Assembly (NCBI GenBank): GCA_022495995.1
Contig: JAFEMH010001480.1
Coordinates: forward strand, 124,001 to 188,000
Reading direction: 5' to 3'
Source: Adenophora triphylla var. japonica
Taxonomy: Eukaryota > Streptophyta > Magnoliopsida > Asterales > Campanulaceae
Length of the DNA stretch: 64,000 bases
Shown here: positions 10,587 through 21,701 of the stretch, in pieces
How positions within the stretch are numbered: the first letter of the stretch is position 1
How the letters are laid out: each line of letters starts with the position of its first letter
The notes under the pieces: model-generated
What the model was told of the DNA's origin: nothing
Seen by the model: only the letters and a program-made list of their open reading frames with translations
Databases searched by the model: none
Position numbers and translations under genes: made by a program

Positions 10587-11023
10587 ACTTAAGTTCACTG
10601 CTGTTGAATCTCCAATTGTTTTTACTTAAGTTCAAGTATCTTGAACTTGCAAAATTTATTTTTACTAAATTTTCATTATTTAATAAATATTAAAATTTAT
10701 TTATTATATTCACAATACTTTATTGAGAGGTAAATATTTTAGGATAGCAAACAATGTCTAGAATTCTATTTTTGATGAGTAATGCTGCATAAACCCATAT
10801 CATACTCAAAATCTATTTGCATCCTTTTTTAAATATATATTTACACTCGCCAAGAGTAAAAACCCATTAAAGCATGACGTAGATCGATTATATTGATACA
10901 TATTTTATCTTTTACTGTAATTAATTAATGTTGCAATGTCTTAACATAAGTGAAGTCTAAACTTTCTAGTGGTAACCTGACCAAACTTACGCTAACTCCT
11001 TGTGTGACTTGTTTGACCACTAG
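10587..11023. other. AT-rich sequence before the prohibitin exon
   Basis: Continues the GTTCACTG words to about 10640, then holds the partial inverted-repeat copy at 10731-10760 and AT-rich DNA. The last part before 11023 ends in a pyrimidine-rich stretch and TAG, as expected of a plant intron end, so 10760-11023 may be retained intron of the prohibitin gene. Confidence 0.45.
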
Positions 11024-11185
11024 GATGAGGCAAGAAGTGCGCAGCTGATTGGCCAAGCAATTGCTAGTAATTCGGCGTTTATCATACTGAGGAAAATTGA
11101 AGCTTCAAGAGAGATTGCACAAACCATCTCCAATTCATCAAACAAGGTAATGTTGAATTCAAAAAATCTGCTATTGAATCTCCAG
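11024..11185 (+). pseudogene. PHB-like: Prohibitin gene fragment, C-terminal exon
   Basis: After the acceptor AG at 11022-11023 a 54-codon frame encodes ARSAQLIGQAIASNSAF, LRKIEASREIAQTIS and NLLLNLQ, which match the conserved C-terminal helix region of plant mitochondrial prohibitins. Prohibitins form ring complexes in the inner mitochondrial membrane. The normal end is missing: after LNLQ the sequence runs into GA-rich repeats. No other prohibitin exon is visible, so this is a fragment, either captured by a transposon or left from a gene copy cut by rearrangement. The residue differences I see are conservative. Confidence 0.78.
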
Positions 11186-11274
11186 GAGGAGAGGAAGATG
11201 GTCGTCGGAGGAGAGAAAGATGGTCGCCGAAGAGGAGAGAGTCGCCGGAGATAAGGGGAGTAGTCGGTCGGAGG
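11186..11274. repeat. GGAGAG / GTCGCCGGAG simple-repeat flank
   Basis: Purine-rich words with repeated GATGGTCG(T/C)CGGAG. Similar words continue after the MITE at 11654-11765, so the MITE split one low-complexity tract. Confidence 0.65.
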
Positions 11275-11653
11275 TAGGGATGGCCAAACCGGATCGGAAC
11301 CGGAAAACCGGACCAGAACCGGACCGGAAAAGCCCGGAACCGGACCGAACTGGGGAGAAAACCGAAACCGGAGTAACCGGACCGGAGTCAACGACGGGCC
11401 GGTTAAGGGTCACCATTTTGGTGAACCGGACCGGAAAAAGCCCGGAACCGGATGAAAATTCCTTGGTTTTCAAGAGAACCGGACCGAAACCGGACCGAAA
11501 AAGCTCGGAACCGGACCGAACTGGGGAGAAAACCGGAACCGGAGTAACCGGACCGGAGTCAACGACGGGCCGGTTAAGGGTCACCATTTTGGCGAACCGG
11601 AACCGGCGATTTTCGGCTCGAAACCGAACCGGAACCAATTTTGGCCATCCCTA
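11275..11653. mobile_element. CCGG-rich hAT MITE
   Basis: Begins TAGGGATGGCCAAA (11275) and ends TTTGGCCATCCCTA (11653), perfect inverted termini. Flanks GTCGGAGG (11267-11274) and GCCGGAGG (11654-11661) form an 8-bp target duplication with one mismatch. At 379 bp it has no transposase. The interior is packed with AACCGGACCGG-type words and holds a direct duplication of about 90 bp (about 11338-11430 and 11513-11605). Open frames across it are accidents of the repeat. Confidence 0.9.
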
Positions 11654-11661
11654 GCCGGAGG

Positions 11662-12202
11662 TGGAGGAGTGTAGGGAGAGAAAGTAGAGAGAAGGAGTGT
11701 GTGTAGAGAGTTCGCCGGATGAGTTCTCCGGAGTTGAGAAGGTGGTCGCCGGAGGGGGAGATAGTCACCAGAACCGGAGATGGGTAGGGTAGATAGAGAA
11801 ACTAGAGAGAGAGTGTGTGTATGTGTGTGTGTGAGAGAGACTGAGTTATAAAGGAGGGGAATGATGGATAAGTTTATTTTTTTTATGGGTGTTATTAATA
11901 AGGAATGGACTAGGTGGAATATTTATTAGGATAGTGGACTAGTTGGTTAAATTTCAAAATCCATGTCTTAATTGGTCCTTTGACTTGGGATGAAGGATCC
12001 ACAGGTAATTTTTCCAATTTTTAAATCTGTAAAAATAAACTTGTGTACCAACTATACTAATTATAATTGGTTTGTGAAAATTGATATACTTAAAATGTTG
12101 GTAAGGTACCGTACTAGTTTTATATAATTGGTTGTTACATGGTATATATTTTTAATTTCGGTTGGTATATCGAGTACATATTATAGTTTTTAAAATATTA
12201 AT

Positions 12203-12260
<58 letters not shown>

Positions 12261-12583
12261 GTCCATTATTTTCCTCTTTAAAAGCAAATACAAGTGAGAC
12301 AAAACTGTAATCTCAAGTTAAATAAGCTTTACCTTCCATTTACTTCAATCTTCTTGCCATTTGTATAGAACGTTTTCAGAAATTTTCACACATTATTTTT
12401 TCAAGAATCAATTTTCTACCATTTTTATGGTATTTGAAATATTAACATGTTTGTCTCTCAAATTACATTCACACATAAACTTCAACAATCAAACAATCCT
12501 CAAGATTCAATCAATATTAGAACCTTTTTTGCAAAAACCCACAAAAAATATATTCAACTCAAATTCAATTGCTACTTAATGTT
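11662..12583. other. Low-complexity and AT-rich spacer before element F
   Basis: GA/GT-rich to about 11860, then AT-rich sequence with a TA microsatellite. No gene or LTR is recognised. Confidence 0.6.
12208..12257. repeat. (TA)n microsatellite
   Basis: About 25 TA units. Confidence 0.95.
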
Positions 12584-13201
12584 TGTTGGTTACTGAACAG
12601 AATAAAAGCAACGGGCCAGACCCAATAGATCAAGCCCAACATTTCAGTCATCAGTTTACTCTATTATTGAATGGACCAGCCTAATTGCTGCATTGCCAAC
12701 TGCCCAACATCGATCAGTCGACCTAGGTCATTGTCCGACTATCATCGGTCCCGACCTAGCTTCGTCCGACATACGATCATATACTTGCACAATTATTACC
12801 AAGCCAACGCATAAAGTCAGGTCGCACTTGGCTATTCAGTCGACCTCGACCTACCAATACGTGTGCCATTCCACGTCATTATTTGTAACCGCCTCCTATT
12901 TTCTCGGAGTCAGTTATGCCTACATTATATCCGTGATCCTAGGGATTCAACGTGATCCTACATCAACTATAAATACCCTGCAACATCCAACGTGAACGGG
13001 TAATGTCTTATTTGCTATTTGAGTAATTCCTTTATTCAATTGAGTTTATAAGCACAAATATACGTTATCTCATCATCACGCCGGAGGGTCTTAGCCGAAG
13101 ACAATCCCGGTTAGTCGCGTGTTCGTGATTTCAGGTCTAATAGATGGAGATCAACCTAATTGCTGGACTAAGGCTGATCTGGACAGTTTCCTGCATCATC
13201 A
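12584..13201 (+). repeat. 5' LTR of element F (start approximate)
   Basis: The end is firm: GCATCATCA at 13201, one to three bases before the PBS. The start is the TG at 12584 (TGTTGGTTACTG), chosen only as a plausible LTR start; no second LTR is available for comparison. TATAAATA at 12968-12975 is the promoter. Upstream, 12716-12856 repeats GTCGACCTA and GTCCGAC words. Confidence 0.6.
12968..12975 (+). promoter_or_regulatory. TATA box of the element F LTR
   Basis: CAACTATAAATACCCTG, about 230 bp before the LTR end. Confidence 0.7.
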
Positions 13202-13204
13202 GTT

Positions 13205-13222
13205 TGGTTCCATTGCCGGGAA
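13205..13222 (+). promoter_or_regulatory. Element F primer-binding site
   Basis: TGGTTCCATTGCCGGGAA, identical to the PBS of element 1, directly after the LTR end. Confidence 0.85.
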
Positions 13223-13263
13223 CGATAGACTCTAGACCTTGAAATTCTAATCAAACCAAAAAC

Positions 13264-14084
13264 ATGGTTTCTGATGGACGCACCGCATCTTCCTCCAGTG
13301 ATCCAACACTCAGTAAGACAGTAAGGAACATCGAGGCAGGCACTGGGAATAGGACTACCAATTTGCCTCCTCCTACACCAGGCAATCCCCCTAGGAGAGC
13401 CACTCATTCTAATAGTGTGGCCGATTGTGAAGGTTTACAGGATGGCAGAAGGCAGAAAAGGCCTTTGCCTAATCAGGGGACAGAACAACTGGTTAAGAGG
13501 GTCCAAGTGGGTCGAACGGTTAAAGGGGACATTCCAGGTCCCTCACCCAATCACCCTAGTAGGAAGGAAATTCTGCTGGAGCGAGCTAGAATACTGTAAA
13601 GCTTGCTCGATGTGCAAGACGAGTTGCTGGAGATGACTGAGTCTCCAAATAAAGATCATAGGAGGTCACAGAGAGTAGCTCCTTCTATCACTTCCCACAG
13701 ACGGACTAACAGAGGTCCCAGACCGCCTGTTGAGCAACCAAGGATCGAGATGCCTGCTCCCTCCCATATTTCCATTGACCCCACAGACGACCTGAGAGAT
13801 AGGCTAAATCAGTAAAGGGAGCAAGAGGCTAACTCAGCTCAGAGGAGGAGGCTCGTAGTTGATAGGGATCAACATAGGTTGCCCTCAAGGGGAGAAAGGT
13901 TAATGTCCCATCGGGAAAGGAGAGAGGTGACACCCCCACGTAATGATAGACAGCGGACCATATATAGAAGAGAGCCCCACAGGGATGAGAGATAAAAATC
14001 CAATTCTGTCTCACGACAAAGAAGCGACATGGATACTAGGTAGCTTCTCAACTTGAAGAGAAGGTTTGATAACATGGAGGCGGA
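13264..14084 (+). pseudogene. Element F gag, N-terminal part
   Basis: Starts at 13264 (MVSDGRTASSSSDPT). The hydrophilic, proline- and arginine-rich N-terminus typical of Tat gag has no recognisable fold. In-frame stops occur at about 13597, 13813 and 13995, but the frame is otherwise kept. It is interrupted at 14084 by element A, which duplicated GCGGA; the capsid part resumes at 38468. Confidence 0.8.
14080..14084 (+). repeat. Target duplication GCGGA of element A (left)
   Basis: Identical to 38468-38472 on the far side of element A; defines a 5-bp target site duplication. Confidence 0.92.
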
Positions 14085-14422
14085 TGTAAGTACGCCAATC
14101 CAATTCGCAACCCTTTATAGGTGTATTTTAATAAGATAAAATTGCACTAGGGGGGCATTTTGGTAAATTCCTGGTCTATTCCGAGACTTCCGAAAACATT
14201 TCATAAGTTTCTCGCGAAGGAAGTACCTTTTGGTATTTTGCTCGTGCTAAAGGACCTACAGGGAATTAACTGCTTTGGACTTTTAAGGTATTAATTCAGA
14301 ATATTCCAGAAGCAGCATTTGGCGCCAAAAACAGTTATTGCTTGCTTAAGTCGTGCGACAAATCGAAGCATGGAAAGTGGATGCATGAAGTCGTGCGACA
14401 CAACATGACCACCAACAACAGC

Positions 14423-14430
14423 TATAAATA
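14423..14430 (+). promoter_or_regulatory. TATA box of the A 5' LTR
   Basis: GCTATAAATAGGACC, directly downstream of two AGTCGTGCGACA words. Confidence 0.8.
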
Positions 14431-14992
14431 GGACCTCTGCCTCTCATTTTGAGATCCCAATTCCACTCCCTAAGGTCACTCTGCAGAAATTCTGCCAGAA
14501 CCTCTCTCTCTCCTCCTTCCACAACAACATACTTGGACATGAGGAGTCCTGTGTCACGTGACACATCATGTCCATCTGCAGAGATCATCCTTCAGTTGTA
14601 AGTTGTTTTATCTAGTTTGATTATCATTCCAAATAGAGCGTGGATCTTCAATATCCACACTCATTTGGAGTGATTGGATAGATCTGTTTCAATTCTATGA
14701 TTGATTTTGTAAAACCTCTGCAAAGTGTCTTGTAGTGCCACCCGACACAACTGACCTATCAGGTCCTGTGTCACGCGACACAACAAGCCCTCTGCAGCAG
14801 GTTCAGTTTCAGTTGTAAGCTTTGTTCCTCTTAGTTGTAAGTGGGATGTGGCCTCCCACAGTAAAAGGTTCACAAGTTGTAATTCCCCTTGTTGATTAAT
14901 AAAATGAAGCATTAAAATGCATTTTAAACATATCTTGTCACATACACTTTGCACACACTTATTGAATGTCTTGAATGTTGAACATAGAAAGA

Positions 14993-15042
14993 CTCGTCTA
15001 CGGACGAGGCGTGTTGGGTGAACTCTCGGTTCTTCCCAACAT
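14993..15042 (+). promoter_or_regulatory. Double stem-loop in R/U5 of element A
   Basis: Stem 1: CTCGTC (14993-14998), loop TACG, GACGAG (15003-15008); with its closing C-G pair this is a UNCG-type stable tetraloop in RNA. Stem 2: GTGTTGGG (15011-15018) with CCCAACAT (15035-15042). The same pair of stems occurs at 38314-38363, 46314-46363, and on the minus strand at 53159-53208 and 61475-61515. Confidence 0.75.
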
Positions 15043-15147
15043 GTAACCTGACCCCGAACCCATTTTCTCAATAAAAGGTTTTCAATGTTTCCTTAAAAAC
15101 GGCGTGGTGACTCCCTATTTTTTTTTATTCGGCGAGCGTTCATTCAG

Positions 15148-15165
15148 TGGCGACTCTGCTGGGGA
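15148..15165 (+). promoter_or_regulatory. Element A primer-binding site
   Basis: TGGCGACTCTGCTGGGGA one base after the LTR. Elements C (46551) and G (minus, 61346) have TGGCGACTCCGCTGGGGA. Confidence 0.85.
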
Positions 15166-16482
15166 CTTGAAACTTGTTTTTCAAAAGTGGGTCAAACTTT
15201 CGTATTTGTTCAACGTTCACTTCATTCACTTGTGTGTGCTTTTTTGTGACATTATATTTGTTGTTTGCATCTTATGTGCTTTGTTTTATTCCTTTCCCTC
15301 CTTGTGTCCCATCTTTGTTGTATGTGTTGCTGTTTGCTTGGGGCTGAGCTGTTATATTGAGCTTGGAGACTAGGGCTTGTTCTGGCTTGTTATTCAGAAT
15401 TTTGGAAGTGGCTTCTTCTGTCACGCGACATAATGTGCCTTAGTTGTTCTGTGTCATGCGACAGAAGTGACCATTTTGCAGGTGTTGGACTCTGATGCAG
15501 GTTGTGATTGTGGGGCTGTCCCATGATCAAATTGTTGATCCTTGATTATTGTTCCCTGTGGGGGTGTGTGTGTGTGGCTTTCCTTTTATCCCCCTTTTCA
15601 AATAAAAAAAAATATATAAAAAAAATATTTTTTTCGCAAAATAAAGGAAGATAGTCATCCGCACACTACATCACGTAGATCTAGAACCCTCGGGTGCGAT
15701 TGACGGCATCGCAAACGGCCATGAAATTCGCCTACGCTTGAGTGCCTAATATCAAACCTATCCCCCTAGTGCATCATAGGGGGCGCCACACATTTAAACC
15801 TCACCCAAAATGGTTGGTTTTTGACACGACATTTTCAAATACACTAAAATGAATTGTTTCAAAATTTATAATAAGCTTTCGTACCTACCCCAAAACCTAG
15901 CACGTGTGGGCATATTGCCAACGCAACATGGTTTCACGAAAGGACATGTCGTTCCCGTGGCATGTTCTAACGAGAGATCATGTCGCTTTGTCAACGTGCA
16001 CCGACGAGAGGTCATGCCGGATTTTTCCTTGAAATTCTTCAGGAATACCCGTTATGCTGCCCAAATTTCTCCAGAAATTGGGGCTGCTCGTCCGTCCCAT
16101 AGATGCTTCGATTTTGATTAGGTATTATTGCCTATTATTATTTTTTAATCAATACATTTGGTGTATTTTTGGATGATGTGTCCTAGGTTCCCCCGAGGTC
16201 TAGATTGCGTGAAATAAAGGATTAGCCTTTCCCAACCGTTCATAGGATTTAAAAGACATCATTTCTACTTGAACACTAATAAGATGTTGCATGAGTCCAT
16301 CTCCTTTCGTACTCCTCCCTCTCCCATACCATCTCAAAGTTCTCTATCCTCCGCCTTATACTCTCTCTCTCCTCTCCAGTTAAGGCAAGTTGGGTGCGCG
16401 ATCCGATTCCCGGTGCTCGTTTAGTTCGCGTCTTGAGGCAGTTGCAGTGTCAGCAGAGCTCGCATCCGATTCAATTTCAGAG
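15166..16482 (+). other. Leader of element A
   Basis: Noncoding. Includes two more GTGTCAYGCGACA-type words near 15418 and 15450, a run of A/T near 15600, and a block near 15655-15720 (CCGCACACTACATCACGTAG) that recurs in the leaders of C (about 47000) and G (about 60840, minus). Confidence 0.7.
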
Positions 16483-18395
16483 ATGTCTAGTGCGGAAAAG
16501 GGTATGACTACTCAATTTGAGGGTTCATCTGCCGCAGGTCAACAAGGCATGCATGAACTGTCCATGGAAGAGATGAGGACTAATTTGGAAGCCGTTCTAG
16601 TTAGAGAGCGTGAGGCTCGATTACTCGCTCAAGCCAGAGAAGAGGCAATACATTCTAAGTTCGTAGAAGCAATGAGAAGCCGTGGTATTGCTGTGATCTG
16701 ACGTGCTGATGGGACTTATGAGGAGGTTACTGATGCCAACGAGTTTGATGTCGAGACCAGGAATGTCTCCCTTCCTCCTTTTGCTCCGACATATCATCAA
16801 GTCCCGAGTCATGGTGTGCAGTCGAAACCTCAAGCAAGTTTTGGTTCAGTTGGAGGAACACAGCCGGTCTTCCATGATTTGACCTCCTCACCAATTCTCA
16901 ATGCTCCTGTGCCTCTAAGCCAGTTTGGGTCCCAATTTCCGAACAGTCAGAGCGAGTTGTTTTCAGGTTCTCAGTATCAGCAGGGTCTGTTTCATGGTCC
17001 TCACTTCCAGGGTAACGCCCAGTATCCGAATCAGCATCCTTATTCCCAGAACCAGTTCAACCAAGATGGATTTCTGAAGTTTCCAGCTAGCCAGCCTCAA
17101 TCTCAGGGATATCAGTCTCAACCTTTGATGGGTTCAGCTTTTGGATTTGGCTCGTCACCTCTGCAATATCCGGGGTCAGCTCCTTACATGCCTGTTAGTG
17201 CTTTTCCGTAGAATCAGAATTCTCCAACCGGTCAGTTTAACTATTTGTCAGCTCCAGCACCCTTCAGTCTACCACCAGTTTCTGGAACAACTCAGCTGTC
17301 TCTCTTCCAACCAGCCAGTTTTGAGCCTTCTTCAACTATTTCTCCCACTCTTCCTCAGCTTCCCGGGATGACTCCGGAGGTGATTGTACTGTTGAAGTAG
17401 ATGCATCAGCAAATCGACAAGTTGACTGTAGGGTCAAGTGGACTCAAAGTTGTTGATCCAGGACAAGTGAAGCCTCTTCCTTATAAGTTCAAGATGCCCA
17501 AGATACAATTCGATGGCTCAGCATGCCCGAAAACTCATATAGACACATATGTGATGACTATGGGGGCAATGGGTTATACTCCCGAGTTTATGGCTCAGTA
17601 CTTTTATCTCACGCTCAAAGGACCTGCTTTGACATGGTTTCTAACTCTTAAGCTAGAAGCTCGATCTACTTGGAGTCAGACCACTGAGGCCTTTCTTGAA
17701 AAGTATCATGGAAACCTTGAATGGCGTACAACTAGGGATGACTTGGTCGATACAATTCAGAAACAGGATGAGTCAATCACCGAGTTCTACAAGAGGTGGA
17801 ATGCTAAGCTTAATGAGCTGTCTGAACCAATCCCGTTGCAGGATTAAAAAGACATCTTTCTGTCATGTGTGAAGCTTGTTCTCCGTGAAGCTATTGGGAG
17901 TGGTTGGTATCCCGACCTGCGAGAAATGGTGGGAATGGGAGCCCGCAGTGAAAATAGACTCTTTAATACTGTCTCGAACACCAATGCTGGTAATGATGGT
18001 GGTTATCGCTATAGGTCAGCAAATCCAGTTTACATGGCCCCGAAAGGGAAAGAGGTAGCCAAGGACAACAGTGTCAACAGCCTTCAGGGAGGAAGATTTG
18101 GTCAAAGCATCGGGAGATTTCCACCTCGCTAAAAGATGAAGTATGACGATCTTGGTATGACTACTGAGGAGGCATTCAATGGTTTGGTTAAGGCCGGGAT
18201 GATCAAGCCCCTCGAGAACTACAACCCTGTCAAACCCAATCCAGATTTAGATCACATCAAGTATTGCCAATATCACCAGTATTCGGGCCATGACACCAAT
18301 GATTGAACTCCCCTGAAAGTGCTCATTCAGAAGCTCGTCGATGAGGGTAAGATTGAGAAGGCTCGCCCTAACGTGATTACCAATCCTCTTCCGTG
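16483..18395 (+). pseudogene. Element A gag, one frame with several stops
   Basis: The ATG at 16483 (MSSAEKGMTT) aligns with the starts in C and G. First comes a coiled-coil-like region (LEAVLVREREARLLAQ), then a Gln/Ser/Pro-rich spacer (about 16816-17390), then the retrotransposon gag capsid domain at 17480-17845 (FYLTLKGPALTWFLTLKLE). The end has CQYHQYSGHDTND followed by a stop where relatives have the last zinc-binding cysteine. All pieces share one frame; interruptions are stop codons only (TGA after GIAVI, TAG at about 17209 and 17398, TAA at 17845 and 18130, TGA near 18304). TAG from CAG and TGA from CGA suggest cytosine decay. Only this member keeps the capsid core. Confidence 0.88.
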
Positions 18396-19820
18396 ATGCC
18401 AGCAAAATTCAGAGGACGTCCCATCCGACGAAGTCAGTCAGTCAGCGTCGTAGGTTCTAGAATGTCTTTCCCATTGTCATGAGTTTGTCAAAGTCCATGT
18501 TATGAGTTTATAGTAATAAAAGTCTTTATTTCTTTTCTTGCTAGACTCAAGGCATAACTTGCACACCCACATTACGCTCAATTGAAATGATCTTATTCCA
18601 AATGATCACTTGTGCTGCTCACCGACTAATGCTTTGAAATGACTAATGTTTAAATTGATTGGAGTGAGAAAATCTACTGATATCCTTCCCAAATTGGGGC
18701 TCACCAACTCCCCATCTCGCATCTCCTGTGCTCACATGTCTTCCTTTGCCATCACCATCTCGTTGCTCGATGAATCTGCATGAATCCTTCTCAGAGTAAA
18801 CTTAAGCAAGCAAATGAAGACTCAATATCATTCGGATCATCCGGTAGGGACTGCAGTTGAAACCTTTCACCCTTAGGAAAACCATTACCTCACCCTCACT
18901 AAAAAATACCCCTTAGGTTCAAGATCGGCATGTTTTGAAACCCATTTAGCCATCGCCAGAAGAAGAAGGACTATCCTTGAGGCTCTCACAATGCAAAAGA
19001 AAGATCGACCTGCTCCAAGCTCAAGAACGACGGAAAGCAATGATCCATCCTGGGGGGCTAGCTGAAATTCTCCTCTCAAAAAAAAAAAAAAGAGAAAGAG
19101 AAAGACAAAAATACAAAAAAAAAAGAAGAAAAAAGAAAAGAAAGAGAGCATAGTCCCTAGTGATCCTCTCAAAAGAAAAAGTCAAAGGATCCGATCGTTA
19201 GTCAAGAGGAGTCTCGGAGTGAATAAAGAGACAACACAGATGTCCTCTCACCGTTACCTCTAACCGATCCCAAGCCGTCCTCTCGATTTTAGAGGACATT
19301 CCCACTACCATTACCCTTGCCTTTGGCCAAAGTCAAGATTGACCTTTCATTCTTAGAGGCAAATCAATTCCCTCACCTTAGAAATCCCAAATACATCCCT
19401 GCAAGCCAACCTCTCATCTTTAGAAGTTCAGTCAGTAAAAGGCCCGGCCGACCTCTCATCCTAAGAGGTCATGATATTCCAAAATCACCCGAAGACCGGT
19501 CAAAACCCTGAAGCCCAGTCGCAGTTCCTACCGGATAACAGTTTCAGACCATCAAGCGAAGATTGTGCAAATTCCATCTGTTCATTCGACATTTCATGTG
19601 AGAATATTTCATTTCTCCTTCGCAAACACTTGTCGTGGACGTCCCACTGGGGCTTCACATCCGTGTTTCCCATCGACACTCCAAGAGGACATGTTTTTTC
19701 AATTCTCCAAATCCTCAAAGGTCCTCAGAGAGGACATGTTTTTTCAATTCTCCAAATCCTCAAAGGTCCTCAGATCCTCGAATTACAACGTTCATTCTCT
19801 TCATTTGGGATAAGCCCGAA

Positions 19821-19859
19821 CTACGGCGACCTGAGCTCCTCCCATGGAGGGGAACGTAG
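19821..19859 (+). ncRNA. Conserved stem-loop motif, copy 1 (element A)
   Basis: CTACG (19821-19825) pairs with CGTAG (19855-19859). Inside it CTCCTCC pairs with GGAGGGG around a CAT loop (19836-19852). The matching site in C (51140-51178) keeps the pairing with different bases. It is a structured element within the retrotransposon RNA, not an independent gene as far as can be seen. Confidence 0.55.
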
Positions 19860-20138
19860 GCAACCATAACTAGTCCGGTCGAAATCACAAACAGATCTCA
19901 GAAAATCCGGTCTCCTCAAGGACCATTCCCATACACTTTCCATCCTTCGAAGTTTGATTCTCGATATCAGTGGGCTTTCTCCTCATGATTAATTGAAGTA
20001 TTTGTTCATATCAGCTTTGGTGGTTGACTAACCCGAACATCAATAAAGGGTTTTAAGCATCTTTGTGATCATCACGAATAAGACAAGTTTTCAAGTGTCT
20101 CGACAAGTCTTCTCTTTCTACATCATAGGAAGATAGAA

Positions 20139-20143
20139 CCAAA
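20139..20143 (+). repeat. Target duplication CCAAA of element D (left)
   Basis: Identical to 34184-34188 directly after the 3' LTR of D. Confidence 0.93.
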
Positions 20144-21630
20144 TGTTGGGTATGCATGTTTTAACCCTCCTATTTTGTATTAGATTTGATTGATACCATA
20201 ACCTCCTGTCTGTTTTAAGGACTTTAGGACCCTATGTAATGAAGCTTAGACTTCAATTTTTTAGCTAAGTCCATTTTATAGAATAGGTTAATCTTAGGCT
20301 TGAAGACTGGAGCAAGATTCATTGGAAGCAAGGTTGCAGTTCCAGCAGTATTCAAAATCGCCCTATGAACCGCACTTGTAAACCGCAAGTGTAGTTCTAC
20401 CTTGAATCTGCCTTTTGAACCAACCGCATGCAACCGCCCTTGAACCGCACCTGTGCAGTTCATATGCAACCGCATCCAAGCAACCTCTTGGTGTAGCAAA
20501 ACCACATGTTCCTAACCGCGTCTCACCAACCGCATCCAATGATTGGCTACTTGATGTAAACCACTTTTTATCCGTTGGAATCCACGTCAGCAATATCAAA
20601 AGTCAACCACCAAATCTTGTCACGTGATTCAATGTCAGAGAAGATCTGCAAGGATCTTGAAAAGGTGACAGGTGTCCTAACCTCATTGCTTGCACTGAGC
20701 CTCGATCAGCCTTTATCTGCGGCAGAATGTACTCAAAGGACAAAAGTGGTTGCTGTGGACCAATAAGATTGCATCAAGTACTGTCCTTACAACAGCTGTA
20801 TCCAACGGCTAGTTTCTTGATACTTGGGTATAAATACCCCTAATCTTCACCATTTGAAGATTGCTTGAAAAATTGAGAAGTCTTTGTGTTCATAGAAAGT
20901 GAAGCTACGCCCGAGAAATTGTTCAACCCTTTGAATCTTCATCTTCATACTTCAAGAAATATTCCCCAGCCCAGAAATCAAGCCTTAACACATTCAAGAA
21001 TCATTGAGCTCTACATCTCACAGATTTAAAGAGCCTTGATCTTGTCCTCACACACACACCTCATTTGTTCTAATCACATAGATTAAACACTTGAGATACA
21101 CTGGTTATAGTTTTGGATTTGTTCTTCATAGAAAAGATTTTATTGTACTTTGTAATCTCTCAAATACTTAATATAAAATCTCTCTTAGAAATTCAAGACT
21201 AACCATCTTGGTAGTGGACGTAGATCGTTTATCGATTGAACCACTCCAAATATTGTGTTCTTACTTTCTGCATTTATATTTACTTGTGCTTACTAATTAT
21301 CTTTCTGTTTCTCTGTTTGATCTTTATTTAGTTATCCATTATTGTGAAATAGTGTTTGGAGTTAACAAAGTCAAAACCTCACGTGTTTGTAAAACTGCAC
21401 TTCCCAAAACCGCATATCAAAACCGCAATTTACAAACCGCCTCTAAAACCGCTTTACACTCTATAATTCCGCTGTGCATTTTACACTATCACTTGCAGTC
21501 TGTTATCAACTGCAAGAGGATTTTGTAAGCAAGAGGTTTAGTTTTTAATAGAGGGCGAAATTTTTTTAACAACTATTCACCCCCCCCTCTAGCTGTATTT
21601 TCACCCTTGTTGCCACCTTTGGGACCAACA
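20144..21630 (+). repeat. 5' LTR of element D
   Basis: 1487 bp, TGTTGGGTATG ... GGGACCAACA. Eight AACCGC words lie between 20365 and 20545 and four more at 21396-21455. TATAAATA is at 20829-20836. Confidence 0.95.
20829..20836 (+). promoter_or_regulatory. TATA box of the D 5' LTR
   Basis: TTGGGTATAAATACCCC; the TATA word sits inside a GGGTA...TACCC inverted repeat. Confidence 0.8.
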
Positions 21631-21632
21631 AG

Positions 21633-21644
21633 TGGTATCAGAGC
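21633..21644 (+). promoter_or_regulatory. Element D primer-binding site
   Basis: TGGTATCAGAGC, complementary to the 3' end of plant initiator tRNA-Met; two bases after the LTR. Confidence 0.95.
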
Positions 21645-21701
21645 TAAACACATTTTAAAACCACAGTTTTTCAAGCTTAACAGCTTGTGTGCCGATTCGA
21701 T

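Larger units (their letters stand above)
14085..15146 (+). repeat. 5' LTR of element A (internally deleted)
   Basis: TGTAAGTACGCC ... CATTCA, 1062 bp. Compared with the 3' LTR (1607 bp) it lacks about 545 bp near 14532, between ACAACATAC and TTGGACATG. TATAAATA lies at 14423-14430. Repeated TCGTGCGACA or GTGTCACGYGACAC words lie on both sides of it. The end holds the double hairpin at 14993-15042. Confidence 0.93.
18396..20143 (+). other. Element A 3' noncoding region, first part
   Basis: No gene. Contains an A/G-rich tract at 19078-19150, a set of CCTCTC...AGAGG mini-hairpins (19228-19470), a tandem duplication with period 45 bp (AGGACATGTTTTTTC at 19686 and 19731), and the conserved stem-loop at 19821-19859. 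The same blocks in the same order occur in element G, and most of them in C. Interrupted at 20143 by element D. Confidence 0.75.

Noticed and set aside
11171..11654. Open frames on both strands, RFRS- and TGPES-rich
   Set aside because: They lie in the CCGG-rich hAT MITE; repeat composition keeps several frames open.
13829..14075. Minus-strand open frames opposite F's gag
   Set aside because: Antisense shadows of the gag pseudogene.
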